Notes under the pieces: generated by a model | Told to the model about the DNA's origin: nothing | Database searches by the model: none | The model's input: only the letters and a program-made list of their open reading frames with translations | Source: Zarea fungicola | Taxonomy: Eukaryota > Ascomycota > Sordariomycetes > Hypocreales > Cordycipitaceae | Direction: 5' to 3' | Assembly (NCBI GenBank): GCA_900169235.1 | Contig: FWCC01000278.1 | Location: 124,001 to 188,000, forward strand | Length of the DNA: 64,000 bases | Translations under genes and position numbers: made by a program | Shown here: piece by piece, positions 12,790 to 24,404 of the stretch | Layout: every line of letters begins with the position of its first letter | Numbering within the stretch: position 1 is the stretch's first letter

Positions 12790-13884
12790 TGCAAATGACT
12801 GGGATTGAATATGTATGGTTTAGAGCAGTGAAAGATGTCGTGTTGAGTGATTTTGAGTGAGTTGTATTGTGTCGTAACTCGCTTTATATAGTCTCAGTGA
12901 AAGTCTTCATATACTCATTCTGCCATGAGTGAAGCGGCCAGACAAACTCATCCGGGACCCGTGGACTTGCCGCCCATTCAAATTTATGGGCCAGGTGCTC
13001 ATAATTTTAGCCATTTCGAGCTAATAACTGTCAGTATTCGTACTGAATGACGGTTACATGAACTGCCTGTCAAGAGCTGGAAAGCGCCACATCTGTCGCC
13101 TGTGGACCATCATGATAGGGCGCACACATTGTCCCATTCCCCGCACGATCCTCTCGCCCGAGTGCCGAAATACAACTGGATGTGGAAAAATTAGCTTTTC
13201 TGGCAGGGTGGGCTCTCATTTTATCTACCGGTTTGGTCGTCATCTCGCAAGCCGAACTTGGTCAACATGCATTCACAGTCCCAAATAAATGTCACCGCTT
13301 GTCCGACACCACCGATTATTCATACCACAGCCCGTCAAATTCCGTGCACAAGGCTTGGCGAAATATTCATAATAACTTCCGAAAGATACGTATGATCGTC
13401 TCTACACTGGTATATTACGGCTATACTCATTTACTCAAATTCAGCCGAGACGGCGAAGAGCATTGTACCTAATCTAGATGCTGTTTCATGGACATCCTGT
13501 CACAGCCCAGGCCTGGGCGGACATTACACACGGTGGGAGCCAACAGGAATCTCCTAGGTAGACCGTTCTTCTCCTTGGGCGAATAAGGACAATTCTCAAT
13601 CACCCTTACTGTGACGATCCAGAGGCTCCGACCGTGACAGTTGTAATGATTAATAATTAAATTGGAATTGGAATTGGAATTGGAATTGGAATTAAAAAGT
13701 TTTATTAATGTTTTTTTATTTTCTCCTCCACTTTATAAATCTTTTCCTAATACTTTATAACTATTTTTTTTCTTATTTACAAAACTCTTTTACCATTTTT
13801 TTCTAGGTTTTTTTATATAATGTAAAAGTAAAACGATAAATCCAACTCTTTAATAGATGCGCGCAAGTTCCCAAGGGTGCATTC
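12790..13884. other. intergenic with hexanucleotide repeat
   Basis: About 1.1 kb without a supported gene; frames at 13058-13472 have no family resemblance. The right third is AT-rich with long T runs (about 13695-13850). Confidence 0.45.
13661..13693. repeat. (ATTGGA)n microsatellite
   Basis: About five and a half uninterrupted copies of the hexamer ATTGGA, directly seen, at the edge of an AT-rich tract. Confidence 0.9.
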
Positions 13885-14244
13885 TCAACAATTAATACGG
13901 TATGCTAAAGCGCCGCTCGCGTCCAAGCAGTCAGTTCCATCTCCTGAATCAATCTCGTCTTCGCCCCCGCATTTTGGCTCGCCTCTCTTTCCAAACAAAA
14001 CAATCGAGCAACTGCCCATATTTAGATCAAATGTGGTGTACTTGGCGTTTAATAATCTGCAATCTACACTACCACTGCCACTGGCGACAGATTGACAGCC
14101 TGTTGTGCATGCGTTGTCGGTGCATCCTTCAAAGGACCAGGCCGCTGCGTCGGCTCTCAGGTTGAGGTCCTTTGCAGTTACCATTGGCAAATATGTCATA
14201 GCCACGGCAAGAACAAGCTGCATCATGCTTGTAGTGGGATGCAT
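13885..14244 (-). CDS. small secreted cysteine-rich protein, 119 aa
   Basis: Effector-like small secreted protein without a recognised family. The first ~24 residues form a signal peptide (hydrophobic MQLVLAVAMTYLPMV, then a TA-K cleavage-like site). The mature part carries eight cysteines: three within CTDNACTTGC, then one each in VDC, GSC, PKC, TDC and the terminal INC. An even count like this suggests four disulfides. The chain is acidic near the end (GGEDEIDSGDGTD). Single exon; the ATG at 14244 opens a perfect signal sequence. Isolated between long non-coding stretches. Function unknown: it could act outside the cell on a host, competitor or the cell's own wall. Confidence 0.72.
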   Translation of the reverse strand: MHPTTSMMQLVLAVAMTYLPMVTAKDLNLRADAAAWSFEGCTDNACTTGCQSVASGSGSVDCRLLNAKYTTFDLNMGSCSIVLFGKRGEPKCGGEDEIDSGDGTDCLDASGALAYRINC

Positions 14245-15379
14245 TTTGGTAAATCTCGTAGCTTATAATATAATATTGTAAGTGAAAGTTATCTGTTAGA
14301 TTGTAGTAGGGTCTGAAATAGTACGATGGATAATCTTATGAGGACTTGGGTGATAATTTTCAAGGGGATAACCTGTGGTTTATATAGTAGTAACAGAGCC
14401 AGGAACAGGCTAGATGATAGACATAAGGAAACCAGCAGACGAAACAAACTTGCAAAGCAAGCGGACAAGGCTAAATTGCGTGCGGATGAAAATAATAGAT
14501 GAAGCAAGGGAATAAAGCTAAAGTACGCATACTAAATATTAAATACATATAACAGTCAAGTTATTATTCAAGCTTTATTAATTAGGGTGTGACGATTTGC
14601 CAACTCTGAGCCGTGATTTATAATCTGATCGTCCTTTCGAACTCGCTATTACGCGGCCCGGAGCAATTTGGCCGATTGGAGAAGCCTTATGGCAGATACA
14701 AGTTTTCTGCAGTTTAATTTCTTCTGTTAAAAGAGCTGCTTACTTGGCGATAAGCACTACTAGGTCAAGGATTGCAGACTGTGGCTTTTGGTTGTTGATC
14801 ATTCGGGTACAGCCAACAAAACAAAGCTTTCTAAATCGTATTTATTTGGATCAAGTTCCGAACAACACAATAAATGGTGACTTGATGATTAACTATAATT
14901 CTGTTATAGGGTGGAAGCAATCCCGTAACAGCTTTTAGAAGCAACAAACTTTACCCGGCTTGGCAATGGAGCCTCTAGAACTATGTGCGCCTTAATGCTG
15001 GATCTATCTAATTATCTGTCAATATGGATGGACTGATATTATACCACGCTAATTCAGCAGACGAGGATTGCGTAACCAGAATTTCTCAAGGGCGCGGACG
15101 AAACTATGGATAAAGCTTGTGGAGTAAGTTGATGGACGAAATTATTGATGCCATCTACATGATGACTGCATGATGACTGCTTAGGATTAGTAAACTAGAA
15201 TAATTAAAAGTAGAGGCTCTATTATAGTTAATACTAGTTTTATAATTTTATAAATTCTTTTAGATTAGTTATCTGGTTTTCTTCCTAGACCGCATAATCT
15301 ACGGAGCTGACCAGGTAGGTGTGGTGGACGTTATCTGAAGAGGCTCTGCCACTGTGAATGTTGCCGATCAAAACAGACT
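14245..15379. other. intergenic, about 1.1 kb
   Basis: No gene supported. The stretch 15180-15290 is AT-rich with many TA steps, of the sort seen in decayed repeats, but no repeat family can be named. Confidence 0.4.
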
Positions 15380-16450
15380 TCAACTCCTGGAATCCCGAGT
15401 TATGCTCTCAATAAACTCCAGTCTACGGTCGTGGAGCCTCTGCGAGTTCTTGGAAAATTCGTAGTTGTGAGCTCCTCCAAGTAGAATACCAGAATCCAAA
15501 TACTCTGTATTTGTGAACCACTTGGCAGCTTCCTCAAAGATCGGGGTACCTTGCTCTATTCCCGGCCATCCAAGCTCAATCTCGGCAGCAAGGAATTGTA
15601 GGGGAACCTGTAAGAAATCCTATTAGCTCAAGCAACAAAAAATCCCTTTCTGGATCAAATTACCTTGACTCCAGGCGCAACTTCATTGACGAATCGGTCA
15701 TAGGTAGCAGGGGTGGTCCACTCCACCAATTCATTCTTCGGAGCTGATGGGCCTTGTTAGTTATTTACTGCGAAATGAATCTTGGTAAACTTACCGCCTT
15801 CATATATCGAGCTCAACCTAGCAAAGCCCGAAACGTCATAGTATTCCGGTGCGCCGAGGAAGTTCCGGAAATACTCATCATCAGCCTCGCTCATTTGGAG
15901 CCCTGGGAGCCTGTCCACATCAGGGAATGCCGCAATGGCATCAAGAATGAACTGCGGAGGCTCCCTTTTGGGGACACAGCCGAGGGCACTGACACCAATC
16001 AGTGGAATGTTGTCACCCTCCAGAGCGGCAATAATGAGCGACGTCGCAGCGCCAAGTGAATGACCAATAATAATAACGCCCCCTTTACCACCATGATTTT
16101 CCTTGTAAACTTGATTAATAAAACCCGCGTACAAAGGCGCTGCATCGAATAATGGGGTGCTTGATTTTGAAATGGCGTTGCCGCCGTACCCAATGCGTGC
16201 GACATTCAGAACATTATAACCAGCGTTACTGAAGTCTCTTGGAACTCTAAACACTGTTGATTAATTTGAATCAATGACAGCATATTAAGGCAACATACGA
16301 GTGCGCAGCATTATCAAAGTACGCATTGTTGACGCCACCACCGTGTATGAGAACGAGCAGCGGCTTTGTACCTGAAATAGATTCTGCGGATCCCCGAGTA
16401 AAGGTTCCGGATGTGCTACCCCGACTATCAGAAAACCGTAAAGTCGCCAT
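15380..16450 (-). CDS. alpha/beta hydrolase, 306 aa
   Basis: Serine hydrolase of the alpha/beta fold. Minus-strand exons are 16299-16450, 15795-16246, 15664-15752 and 15380-15607. The oxyanion strand is LLVLIHGGGVNN at about 35-46. The nucleophile elbow is GHSLGAA at about 97-103. The likely catalytic His is in GGAHNYEFSKN near the C-terminus. The intron 1 acceptor is the TAG at 16247-16249, because only it joins NAAHS to VPRDFSNAGYNVLN in frame; intron 2 ends in AAG. No signal peptide, so probably intracellular. It may hydrolyse an ester, lactone or epoxide; the substrate cannot be told. It lies 505 bp downstream of an MFS permease on the same strand and could work with it. Confidence 0.84.
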
Positions 16451-16955
16451 TTTTGTGAGTAAGAAATTGTGCAGCTAAAATAAGGCCGACGCAAGTAGAA
16501 AACGTGGTTGTGGAACCTCTTACACCCGGCCCCAGGTACAACCAACGAGGGAATAACGCACTTAAGTATTCAACAGCCCATCCACTCTCTCTATCGCAAT
16601 GAGGTGATTACTGTGGATATGAGAGAAATAGAGGCTTGCCAAGAGTAGCACGGGTCCACAGCCACGGGTTTATACCGATACTGCCGGGAACCGAGGGCGT
16701 TGTCGTGGCGAGGCTTACACGTTTGACAACATGAGTACATTACTGCTTGAATGCTAATAAACTTTTACTGAGGCTTAAACCAAGTTAATAATTATATATC
16801 TACCTGAAGCTGCAGCTGTGAATTACAGAGTCTAAGATTGCCGTTGCAACCAGTCAAAAGGATTTAATTTAAGAGACGATTTCCAAATTCAGGAATTATA
16901 AGCTTCAAAATGCACGCTTGTATCACACTGAAAAATTACTGAGCCTCCAGACACC
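16451..16955. other. intergenic
   Basis: Upstream region of the alpha/beta hydrolase and 3' flank of the MFS gene. Nothing specific recognised. Confidence 0.4.
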
Positions 16956-18583
16956 TTAAATCTTGCCTGGGGCTGCCTCAACTCGCCCAACTTCACCACT
17001 CTCGACGCTGTCTGCAGACGAACCTTGTCGGGCCGCATCAAGGTCCACGCCATTATACTCCCGGCCAATCTTTCCAGCAGCACGGTCCCGCTTCTCCAGG
17101 TATGCGATGAGCAAGATCAAGGGGATGAGAATCGCGCCCGTCACCAAGCTGGCAATGTATCCCTTTTTGTAATTCGGCGCGTCCGTGACAGGGAAGAAAA
17201 TCAGCGGCCACCAGGTCACAAAGGCAAAGTCAAACGAGTTCATCCAGCCAGTCGTAATCGCACGCAGCTGCAAGTCGTGGGCAGTGACATCGGCCATCCA
17301 CGAGTACCACAGGGCCTGCGGTGCGTAGTTGGCGCCAAGAAGATAGAAGGCAAAGAACATGCCGCCGTCGCTCTTGGGGTTGGCAATGAGGATGGAGCAG
17401 CCAATAATAAAGGTAATTCCAATGAGAATCGACGGCTGCCATCGGGATCGAATTTTATCGGACCAGACGGCGTAGAAGATGGTGCCGACAATGGCAACGG
17501 CAAAGATGCCTGTGGGATAGTTGTTCTGCTGCACCACTGTGTATCCGCGAGATTTCATCCAGAGCTGTGGGACGTTGTTGCGCACGGCCTGAATGGCAAG
17601 GGAGTACACTGTACTCAATAGTCAGCGCCAAGTTGCTTTGGGGGACACGGCTTTGCAGCCGGGGGATCTTACGCATGAAAATAAAAGGGAGCAAGTAAAA
17701 CTGCCACGAGAGCAAGACTCGTCGGAAGACACTGAGCCCCCACTCCTGCTTCTTCATCTGTCCAAGACGATCAATGGCCAGCTGCTTCTCGGACTCGGTC
17801 AAAAACCAGGCGCTCTTGTGGTGCGGCAAGTTGGGAATGATGACCCAGCCTATTTATTCAGGTTAGCCATTCATGGTTCTGCTTGTAAAAGAGCGAGACA
17901 AAATCTCACCAAAGATGACGACGGGAAGAGTCATGACGGAGACAATGATGAACAGCCATCTCCAGGCGGGCAGACTGCCACGGCCATCAAGCGACGTGAG
18001 AAGGCCCGCCTGAATCCAAGCTCCAGTCATGCTACCCAGGTGACCAAAGACGCAGAAGACGGCAGCGCGGGTGCCGAGCTCTGATCGTTTATACCAACTA
18101 CCGTAAATGAAATGGGCTCCAACACTAGAATTGCAGCGTTAGGAATGGATCAGACTGGCAGCAAAAAAAGCGAACGTACTAGCAAACCGCTGCAAATGCG
18201 CCTTCGAATCCAAACAGGATGAAAACTTGGTAGACATGCGACGTTTTGTACGTCACGAGCGTCAGGACGTTCCATACAATATTGCACGAGACAAAAACCC
18301 ATTTCGGGCGGACAAGCGTCAATGTACTCGTCGCAGGAATCTGAAAAACGGCATACGTGACGAGGTAAATGGTGTTCATGTAGTTGAAATCCTTGCCCTT
18401 GAAATTGAGATCTTTGCCCATGCCGCTAATGTACGCGCTGCCATAACTGGCCTGGTTGACGCCGAAAAGGAACCAGATCAGGGCAAAGTAAGGGAGCAGG
18501 GTAAAATCCAGCTTAATGACCAGGCTGCGCTCCGCTGAGGGCGCTCCCCAGAGGAGACGCTTGACAGGCTCCAGTATCGCCAT
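16956..18583 (-). CDS. MFS permease, anion:cation symporter (Dal5/FEN2-like), 482 aa
   Basis: Twelve-helix plasma-membrane importer of the ACS family, which in fungi carries allantoate, pantothenate, nicotinate or biotin-like acids with protons. Minus-strand exons are 18180-18583, 17910-18124, 17673-17849 and 16956-17608. The N-terminus KLDFTLLPYFALIWFLFGVN opens helix 1, followed by ASYGSAYISGMGKDLNFKGKD, the usual loop with the start of helix 2. The family pattern ALWYSWMADVTAHDLQLRAI precedes the last helices. The C-terminal tail is hydrophilic and Ala/Glu-rich. The start is the first ATG (MAILEP); a further upstream extension begins at TTG only. Which acid is transported is open. Confidence 0.88.
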
Positions 18584-19573
18584 GGTTTGTGTGTGCGCGT
18601 TGAAGAGCAAAAATACTCTGTGGGGGTGGGACACAAGTTTGGTGATGTTGCATGCGCTAGCAACGGGGATGCGAACCAAAAGGCACGACTCAGGAAAGGG
18701 CAGGCTGTAAGACTAGATTTATATGCAGAGCCGGCGGATGACGAAATGTCAAGTACCGCACACGAAATCCGGGCCCTAGCTGTGACAGCACCACAAGGCT
18801 CCTGGTGTATTCCGGGTGCCGTTTACCAGGTATTCCCATGCAATTGTCGAAATCTGGACAATTGAGAGGCAAAAGGTGGAAGGTGTAGCAAGTTAGATAC
18901 ACAGCGACAGGGCAGCGAGGAATCCGATCATCGTGGTTGGCTAGTCACAGGGCCATGGCTACGTCTTCCCCAAGCACAATCAACAAATTATCAGTGGCGA
19001 TTGCACCACTTCTGCTTATAATGTGGAAAAATACCACTGAGTCGACGATTGCGGAGAACGGGGAAGGTCTGGATGAATTGCATTCCACTTTTGAGCAGGT
19101 CTATCGAGTTGTCGCTAAAGCTGATGATTGGCTGAGGGAAATTTTGGCGGCTTATTACGAGTCACAATTTCGTAGTTCGGCATCGGATCATCCACCGACA
19201 AAAGAATCGGAGGGCGTGGTGGCTGGGATTGTCTAACTGGGTTAGGGTTGCTTAACACAGGGTCGCAAATACATGTGAGAGGCGGACGCTTGACCAAGCT
19301 GAACAATAGCTCCAGTCTAGCCCAATCACTGTCATTTGCGACACTTATCTGCTGTTCCACCCGACGGTATTACTGATATTGTGTCATCGTGGTTCCGCGG
19401 GGCAGGGAGACATTTCTTGAGAAGCTAGAGTGACGACAAGGCAATACTGAGATTGGCTATTCGGGTTTATCGATTACCTTGTGCACCTGGACTTTTCTTG
19501 TGTAGAATTAACTAATCCGAATCACCATCTCCAACGCCGAAGACTCTGCACCTGTGCGCCGTCGAAGATCGAA
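18584..19573. other. divergent promoter region, about 1 kb
   Basis: Between the MFS gene (minus) and the amidase gene (plus). A 93-codon frame from ATG 18955 to 19236 exists but lacks family resemblance and I did not call it. Confidence 0.4.
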
Positions 19574-21389
19574 ATGACACAGATAATAGCTCCCGCAGGT
19601 TGGGAGGCCAAGGCAAGGCAGAAACGCGCAGAGGTCAGCGCCCGAATTCCCAAGGAATGGCTTCTAGACGAGAAGGCGCTCCAAAAGGCCATTGGCGCGT
19701 CAGATGCGTCTGTTCTTCACATTCCGCGCGAGTCCGGCTTATTAACAGCGAGTGAAATACAAATTACCGAATCATTCGATGCGACAGCTCTCTTGGAACA
19801 GATTCACTCAGGTGCGCTGTCAGCAAAAGATGTTACAGTGGCCTTTTGCAAGCGCGCGACGATTGCGCATCAATTGGTATATTCGCCAACTTAAGCCGGC
19901 GAAACTACGACTAACAGACGTGCCAGGTCAATTGTTTGACAGAGGTTTTCTTTGACGAGGCCATTAAAGCCGCAGAGGAGCTCGACAGCTATTTCCAGAC
20001 ACACGGCAAAGTCAAGGGCCCTCTCCACGGCCTGCCCGTCAGCCTAAAAGACTCATTTCAGCTGCGCGGCGTCCAGTCCACGCTGGGCTACGTCGCCTTC
20101 CTCAAGGATGGCCCTGCCGACACCAATTCCTCCATGACGCAAATACTGCTCGATGCGGGCGCCGTGCTCTACGTCAAGACAAACGTGCCCCAGACGCTCA
20201 TGTCCGCCGACACCATCAACAACGTCTTTGGAAGAACCGTGAACCCGCACAAGCTCAGCCTCGGTCCGGGGGGCAGTAGCGGCGGCGAAGGCGCGCTGAT
20301 TGCCCTACGAGGGTCCCTCCTCGGCGTCGGCACAGACATTGGCGGTTCCGTCCGCGTGCCCGCTCTCGCGTGCGGGCTGTACGGGCTCCGCCCGACCGTC
20401 AATCGCCTTCCCTTTGGCAAGCAGGTGCTGCCGTTGAAGATTGGATGGCCAGGCATCGACCCGTGCGCGGGGCCCCTCGCGACGTCAGCACGCGACATTC
20501 GCTTATTCATGCAGAGCGTCATTGGACTCGAGCCGTGGAAAATTGACTGGTCTGCGCAGGCCATTCCGTGGAAACCGCAGCACGAAGCGTCCCAAAATAA
20601 ACGTCTCTCCATTGGTGTCATTGTAGAGGACGCCGGCTACCCGGTGACGCCCCCCGTGCGGAGGACGATCCGTGCCGCGGCGGCAAAATTGGCGGCGCAG
20701 GGTCATCACGTTACATTCTTGACGGAATTCCCCTCTATTCACGCAAATTATGAACTTGCATTAGATTTATACGGCCTGGACGACGGTACCGGGCTCCAGT
20801 ACGTCCACGACGGGGAGGAGCCCTTTGTCAAGGTTGTGGAAGATGTGCTGGAGCTCGTTTCCGGGCGCTACGTGTCGACAAAGATACCCGAGTTTGGAAA
20901 TATGGCGTTGAAGCGCAACGATGTTGTATCGCAATGGCATGGACTATTCACAAACGGAGGCTACGACGTCTTGATCACGCCTAGCGCAGAGCATACGGCG
21001 TTGCCTCATGATGAGTTTTGCATCACCCCATATACGGCAGTTTGGAACTTGGTAGATGTATGTTGCAGCATCCAGCGTTGCCTCAATCTTGTCTTGATTT
21101 TGTTCAGAGCTGACTCTCATTTAGTTTCCTGCCTGTGTGGTGCCGTTCCTTGCGGCAGACGAGGCGCAGGATGGACCAGATCCAAATCTTCCTTTATGTA
21201 AGAAATTATCATTCCAGGGCTTGAAATAGTAGACTAACGATAAAACTAGATAATCCAAAGGATGTTCATGGAGCTCCTGGCTCATTCCAAGTAGTTGGGT
21301 TACGTCAAATGGACGAGGACTTGATTCACGCAGTAGAGATCATTTCAAGGGATCTAGAGGCAGCATCTCCGGCAAAAGCACAGCTGTAG
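19574..21389 (+). CDS. amidase (amidase-signature / acetamidase-like), 548 aa
   Basis: Amidase-signature hydrolase releasing ammonia from amides. Exons are 19574-19876, 19927-21057, 21125-21197 and 21250-21389. The catalytic Lys is in GLPVSLKDSFQLRG at about 135-148. The Gly/Ser-rich core reads GPGGSSGGEGALIALRG, then GVGTDIGGSVRVPA, which supplies the cis-Ser and the nucleophile Ser of the Ser-cisSer-Lys triad. Length is normal for fungal acetamidases. The 3' exons restore the usual NLVDFPACVVP segment, which is lost if the frame is read through without splicing. It converges with a Zn2Cys6 gene only 68 bp away, a layout often seen for catabolic enzyme and regulator pairs; that link is inference. 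Confidence 0.92.
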
Positions 21390-21412
21390 ACCAAAATAAC
21401 TTAATTAAATGT

Positions 21413-21484
21413 ATATTTCTAACATGTTACATCAATAAGGGAAATAAATGCATATTTCTAACATGTTACATCAATCAGGGAAAT
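21413..21484. repeat. tandem duplication spanning a stop codon
   Basis: A 33-bp unit (ATATTTCTAACATGTTACAT...) at 21413-21445 recurs at 21452-21484 with one mismatch and a 39-bp period. The second copy includes the last codons and stop of the minus-strand Zn2Cys6 gene, so its 3' end has been duplicated into the 3' flank. Confidence 0.85.
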
Positions 21485-23039
21485 GGCTCTGCGAATGTCC
21501 CCCGATTTCATCACCGAGTGCCGCCGAAGCAACTCATTCTTGAAAATGGTCCGTGTTCCACTGTCACGGCAGGCCTTGCTTAGAACCTGCAGCGCCCATG
21601 TGCCGAGATAGCAATTGGCGCTTGGATCTGCCTTGTCCATCGAGGAAACAAGCTGGGCAGCTTGCAGCAGATGTGCCTCCGTAACCTCGTGCAAATTCCT
21701 TTCATGCGCACTGTCCAATGTCGTCGCGATGACCTGTCTTAACAAAACAGACGCGGCAAAAATGTATAATAGCGCGATTTGATTGTAAATGTCGCCACCT
21801 TGCTGCTCATTCCCGCCTGAATAGAGCTCAATGTCGGCCGTGAATGGCTCCCACTGCTCCATTTCCGACAATAGGCTTTCTGCTTTTTGCCTGAGGGCAT
21901 CTGGATTCAGCTGTTTTGCAGACTCATCCCGTAGCTGCGCGATTCTAAAGGCCAGGTGGTATAAATTCAAAGGCAGCCCCAGCACAGGGCTCCTGTCTGC
22001 GCACGACGGCGTCTCGGGTGTATCCTGGCCGGATATGAGTAACTCCGTCGTCGCCGTGAAGAAGTCGACATCGGCACAAGGACCCGGCGGCGTATGGCCC
22101 TTGACAGCCAAGTCAAAGGTCTGATACAAGACTGATTCGAGGAGCGTCTGGTCGGCCAGTCGCATAGGCTTGCGACAGCGTTGTGGGTCGTCGAGATAGC
22201 GACGCCGAATGTATCGTTGGGCGCCTGCCACATGATAAGAAACGTCTTGATAGCAGTCGTCACTAGAGGCCTGTAGTTGATTGTTTAGCGGGATAAGAGA
22301 ATGATGAGTTCCGTCATGTAATAACGTACCGCGAAAATGTACAGCAGACTCATGGTGAAACCAAGACTATCCATTTTATCCTTGGAGAGTGATTTTCCTT
22401 GCGCAAGCTCCTTTGAGAGATGCGACATGCTTTTCCCGTAGTACGATAGAGCCATTTTGTGAAGCTCGGGTGCGCCAGTTGTTTGATGGATATGCAGCGC
22501 TGCACATGCCGCCGCAATCTGCAGCATTGGCGAGTCGTGCAGGGCCAGCCTTCCCACGTGCAGCGTCACATCATGGAACCGAGAGGAGGCTTTCGGCAAA
22601 AGCTGTTTTGTAAAGTAAATGGATACAAAATATTGAAATAAAGAGTAGTCGCCCTCGGTCGTAATGCATGTAGACGGGCCTGGCGTTGGGAGCAGTGGCG
22701 GCAGACTGTCCTGCCGGGACGATGGGGAATGGACGGGGGTGACTTGGCCGTTACTCTCGAGGTCATCATCCATCGCCGTGATGGGTATGCGCATTGTCTT
22801 GCGTGCCTTGCGCAGACGGGCGTCTTTGAGTTCGTGGCTCGACGGCCATGTGCATGGCGTGTCGGCCTTGAGGCACCTCAAACAAGACGGCTTCGCCTCG
22901 TCGCATTTCTTCCTAAAAGCCCGGCCTGGAATTGTATTTTGTTAGCATCGCGTATCGGAGTCAGGGGTGAGGGGCTACAGCGCTTACATCGACTGCATCC
23001 ATTCTTGGCTCTCAAGGAGGGTCTCTTTGCTGTGCTCAT
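21458..23039 (-). CDS. Zn2Cys6 transcription factor, 486 aa
   Basis: Binuclear zinc-cluster regulator. Minus-strand exons are 22988-23039, 22330-22925 and 21458-22270. Intron 1 splits the first Cys pair. After splicing, the domain reads CSRCRAFRKKC, then CLRC, then a Cys six residues on (about residues 15-43), the full Cx2Cx6C...Cx2Cx6C pattern. A charged linker follows, then a helical region with the fungal TF middle-homology character (LPKASSRFHDVTLHVG, LLYIFA...SYHVAGAQRYIRRRYL). The pattern resembles the C-terminal domains of Acr2/UpcY-type or UGA3-like regulators. It converges with the amidase gene. Nitrogen-source control is possible but unproven. Confidence 0.87.
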
Positions 23040-24317
23040 TGGATACAAAAGTGAAAGCGACCAACAGCAATTAATTGAACGCTAGTATGCGAGTGATGAA
23101 ACTCTCATAATAATGCAGGTCAGTGTCCTGCCCATTCGTACGTCATCAGGGCAGCATTTCCCCATATTAGCATATCGGATGAAGACAGTGAGGTGATCTT
23201 GTGAGCTGAGCACGCCACTATCCCACATGCTACTAGTCCTGCAGGTAGCTTGCCAGCTACCGTGTCGCGGAGTATTAAAATACCGCCACTACTGTAATAA
23301 ATTATCCATCAGCTCTAGCCAACAAGCCAAACTGTAAGTTAGTACTCGTCTTTGGGATGTCCAACTCGTTTAGCTCATAGCCATACGTATTGTTTGAAGC
23401 GCCGACTGCAACTCGGCCTCCCACGATTAGGTACGGCGTTAATTCGGTCTTGAAATAGCCGTCGTCGCGCTGTATTACGGACAGTGCTTTACGTGTAGCC
23501 AGATAACGACTCGGCCAGGTGCCGAGAACTATTACGGATTATTGAACCCGGAAAGCAGAAGGTGGCTATTCCCCATGTTTATCAGTGATTACAAAATCTG
23601 AGTCGGTGGCCAGCAACCCCTTGCGACGGATTTGAAGACGATGTATGAAGAAGATGGCCAACTTGTTTATGAGAGTGCTAGTTTTACCCGAATTGCCAGA
23701 ATTGCCAGAAGCTGACTTGCATTCAATCGCCCTTTCCCATCAACTGTGTCTTCATTTGCCCAGCGTTGAGAATATCCAGGGCGGTGTCCACCCTTCGAGG
23801 CGACCGACTTTTAGCGTCCACGCAAGCCGCCAGGGAACGTTGGGCGGTGATGGCAACTGGCATTGGTGTATTCTGAAAAGTTGTGACCCTATTTCAGCAG
23901 GAAAAGACTTTGCTTGTGGTTGGTTCCCTCTTGCTGACCGGCAGAAGCCTCAATGCCTGTCCGAGGTCAAATCCAGCATTTTTAACGCAACACAATTCAT
24001 TATTCAATTTATTTGTTCTGTTTAACCTTGATTAGACTCGTGTGCCTTGAAATTAGCCGTGTCCACCAGGCGATGAAATACGTTCCCCACATGGAGAAAT
24101 GTCGCGCCAAATATGCGTCCTGTACTTTGATGTCACCCTCGTGTCTATCCAACCTTTTGCAACCGAAAGAAAAAAAAACCTTGGCACGAGCTAACAAGGA
24201 ACTCGTGGCTGCCAATTAGAGTCGCGGAGTAATTAATCAGCCCATGAAGCGCTGGGGGTGGCGACGTCGAGGACTAGGACAAAAAGACAAAAAGGAATTG
24301 AAGCTGTTGCTTCCCAG
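23040..24317. other. intergenic, about 1.3 kb
   Basis: No gene supported; the 126-codon frame at 23645-24025 begins with a low-complexity LPELPELPE stretch and shows no family resemblance. Confidence 0.4.
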
Positions 24318-24404
24318 GGTCTGGCCGGGGATTGAACCCGGGACCTCTCGCATATTACTCAGGGTGATCCCTAAGCGAGAATCATACCGCTAGACCACCA
24401 AACC
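24318..24404 (-). tRNA. tRNA-Pro(AGG) with 16-nt intron
   Basis: Cloverleaf read on the minus strand. The acceptor stem pairs GGTTTGG with CCAGACC (one T-G wobble). The D arm is GTC-TAGCGGTAT-GAT, the anticodon stem CTCGC/GCGAG and the T arm CCGGG-TTCAATC-CCCGG. The loop between the anticodon stems is 23 nt. A 16-nt intron one base 3' of the anticodon leaves a normal 7-nt loop with anticodon AGG at 24370-24372. The body matches eukaryotic tRNA-Pro. Confidence 0.93.

Noticed and set aside
18955..19236. 93-codon plus-strand frame
   Set aside because: No family resemblance, poor context, sits in a divergent promoter.
23645..24025. 126-codon plus-strand frame with LPELPELPE
   Set aside because: Low-complexity start, no splice partners or recognised domain.
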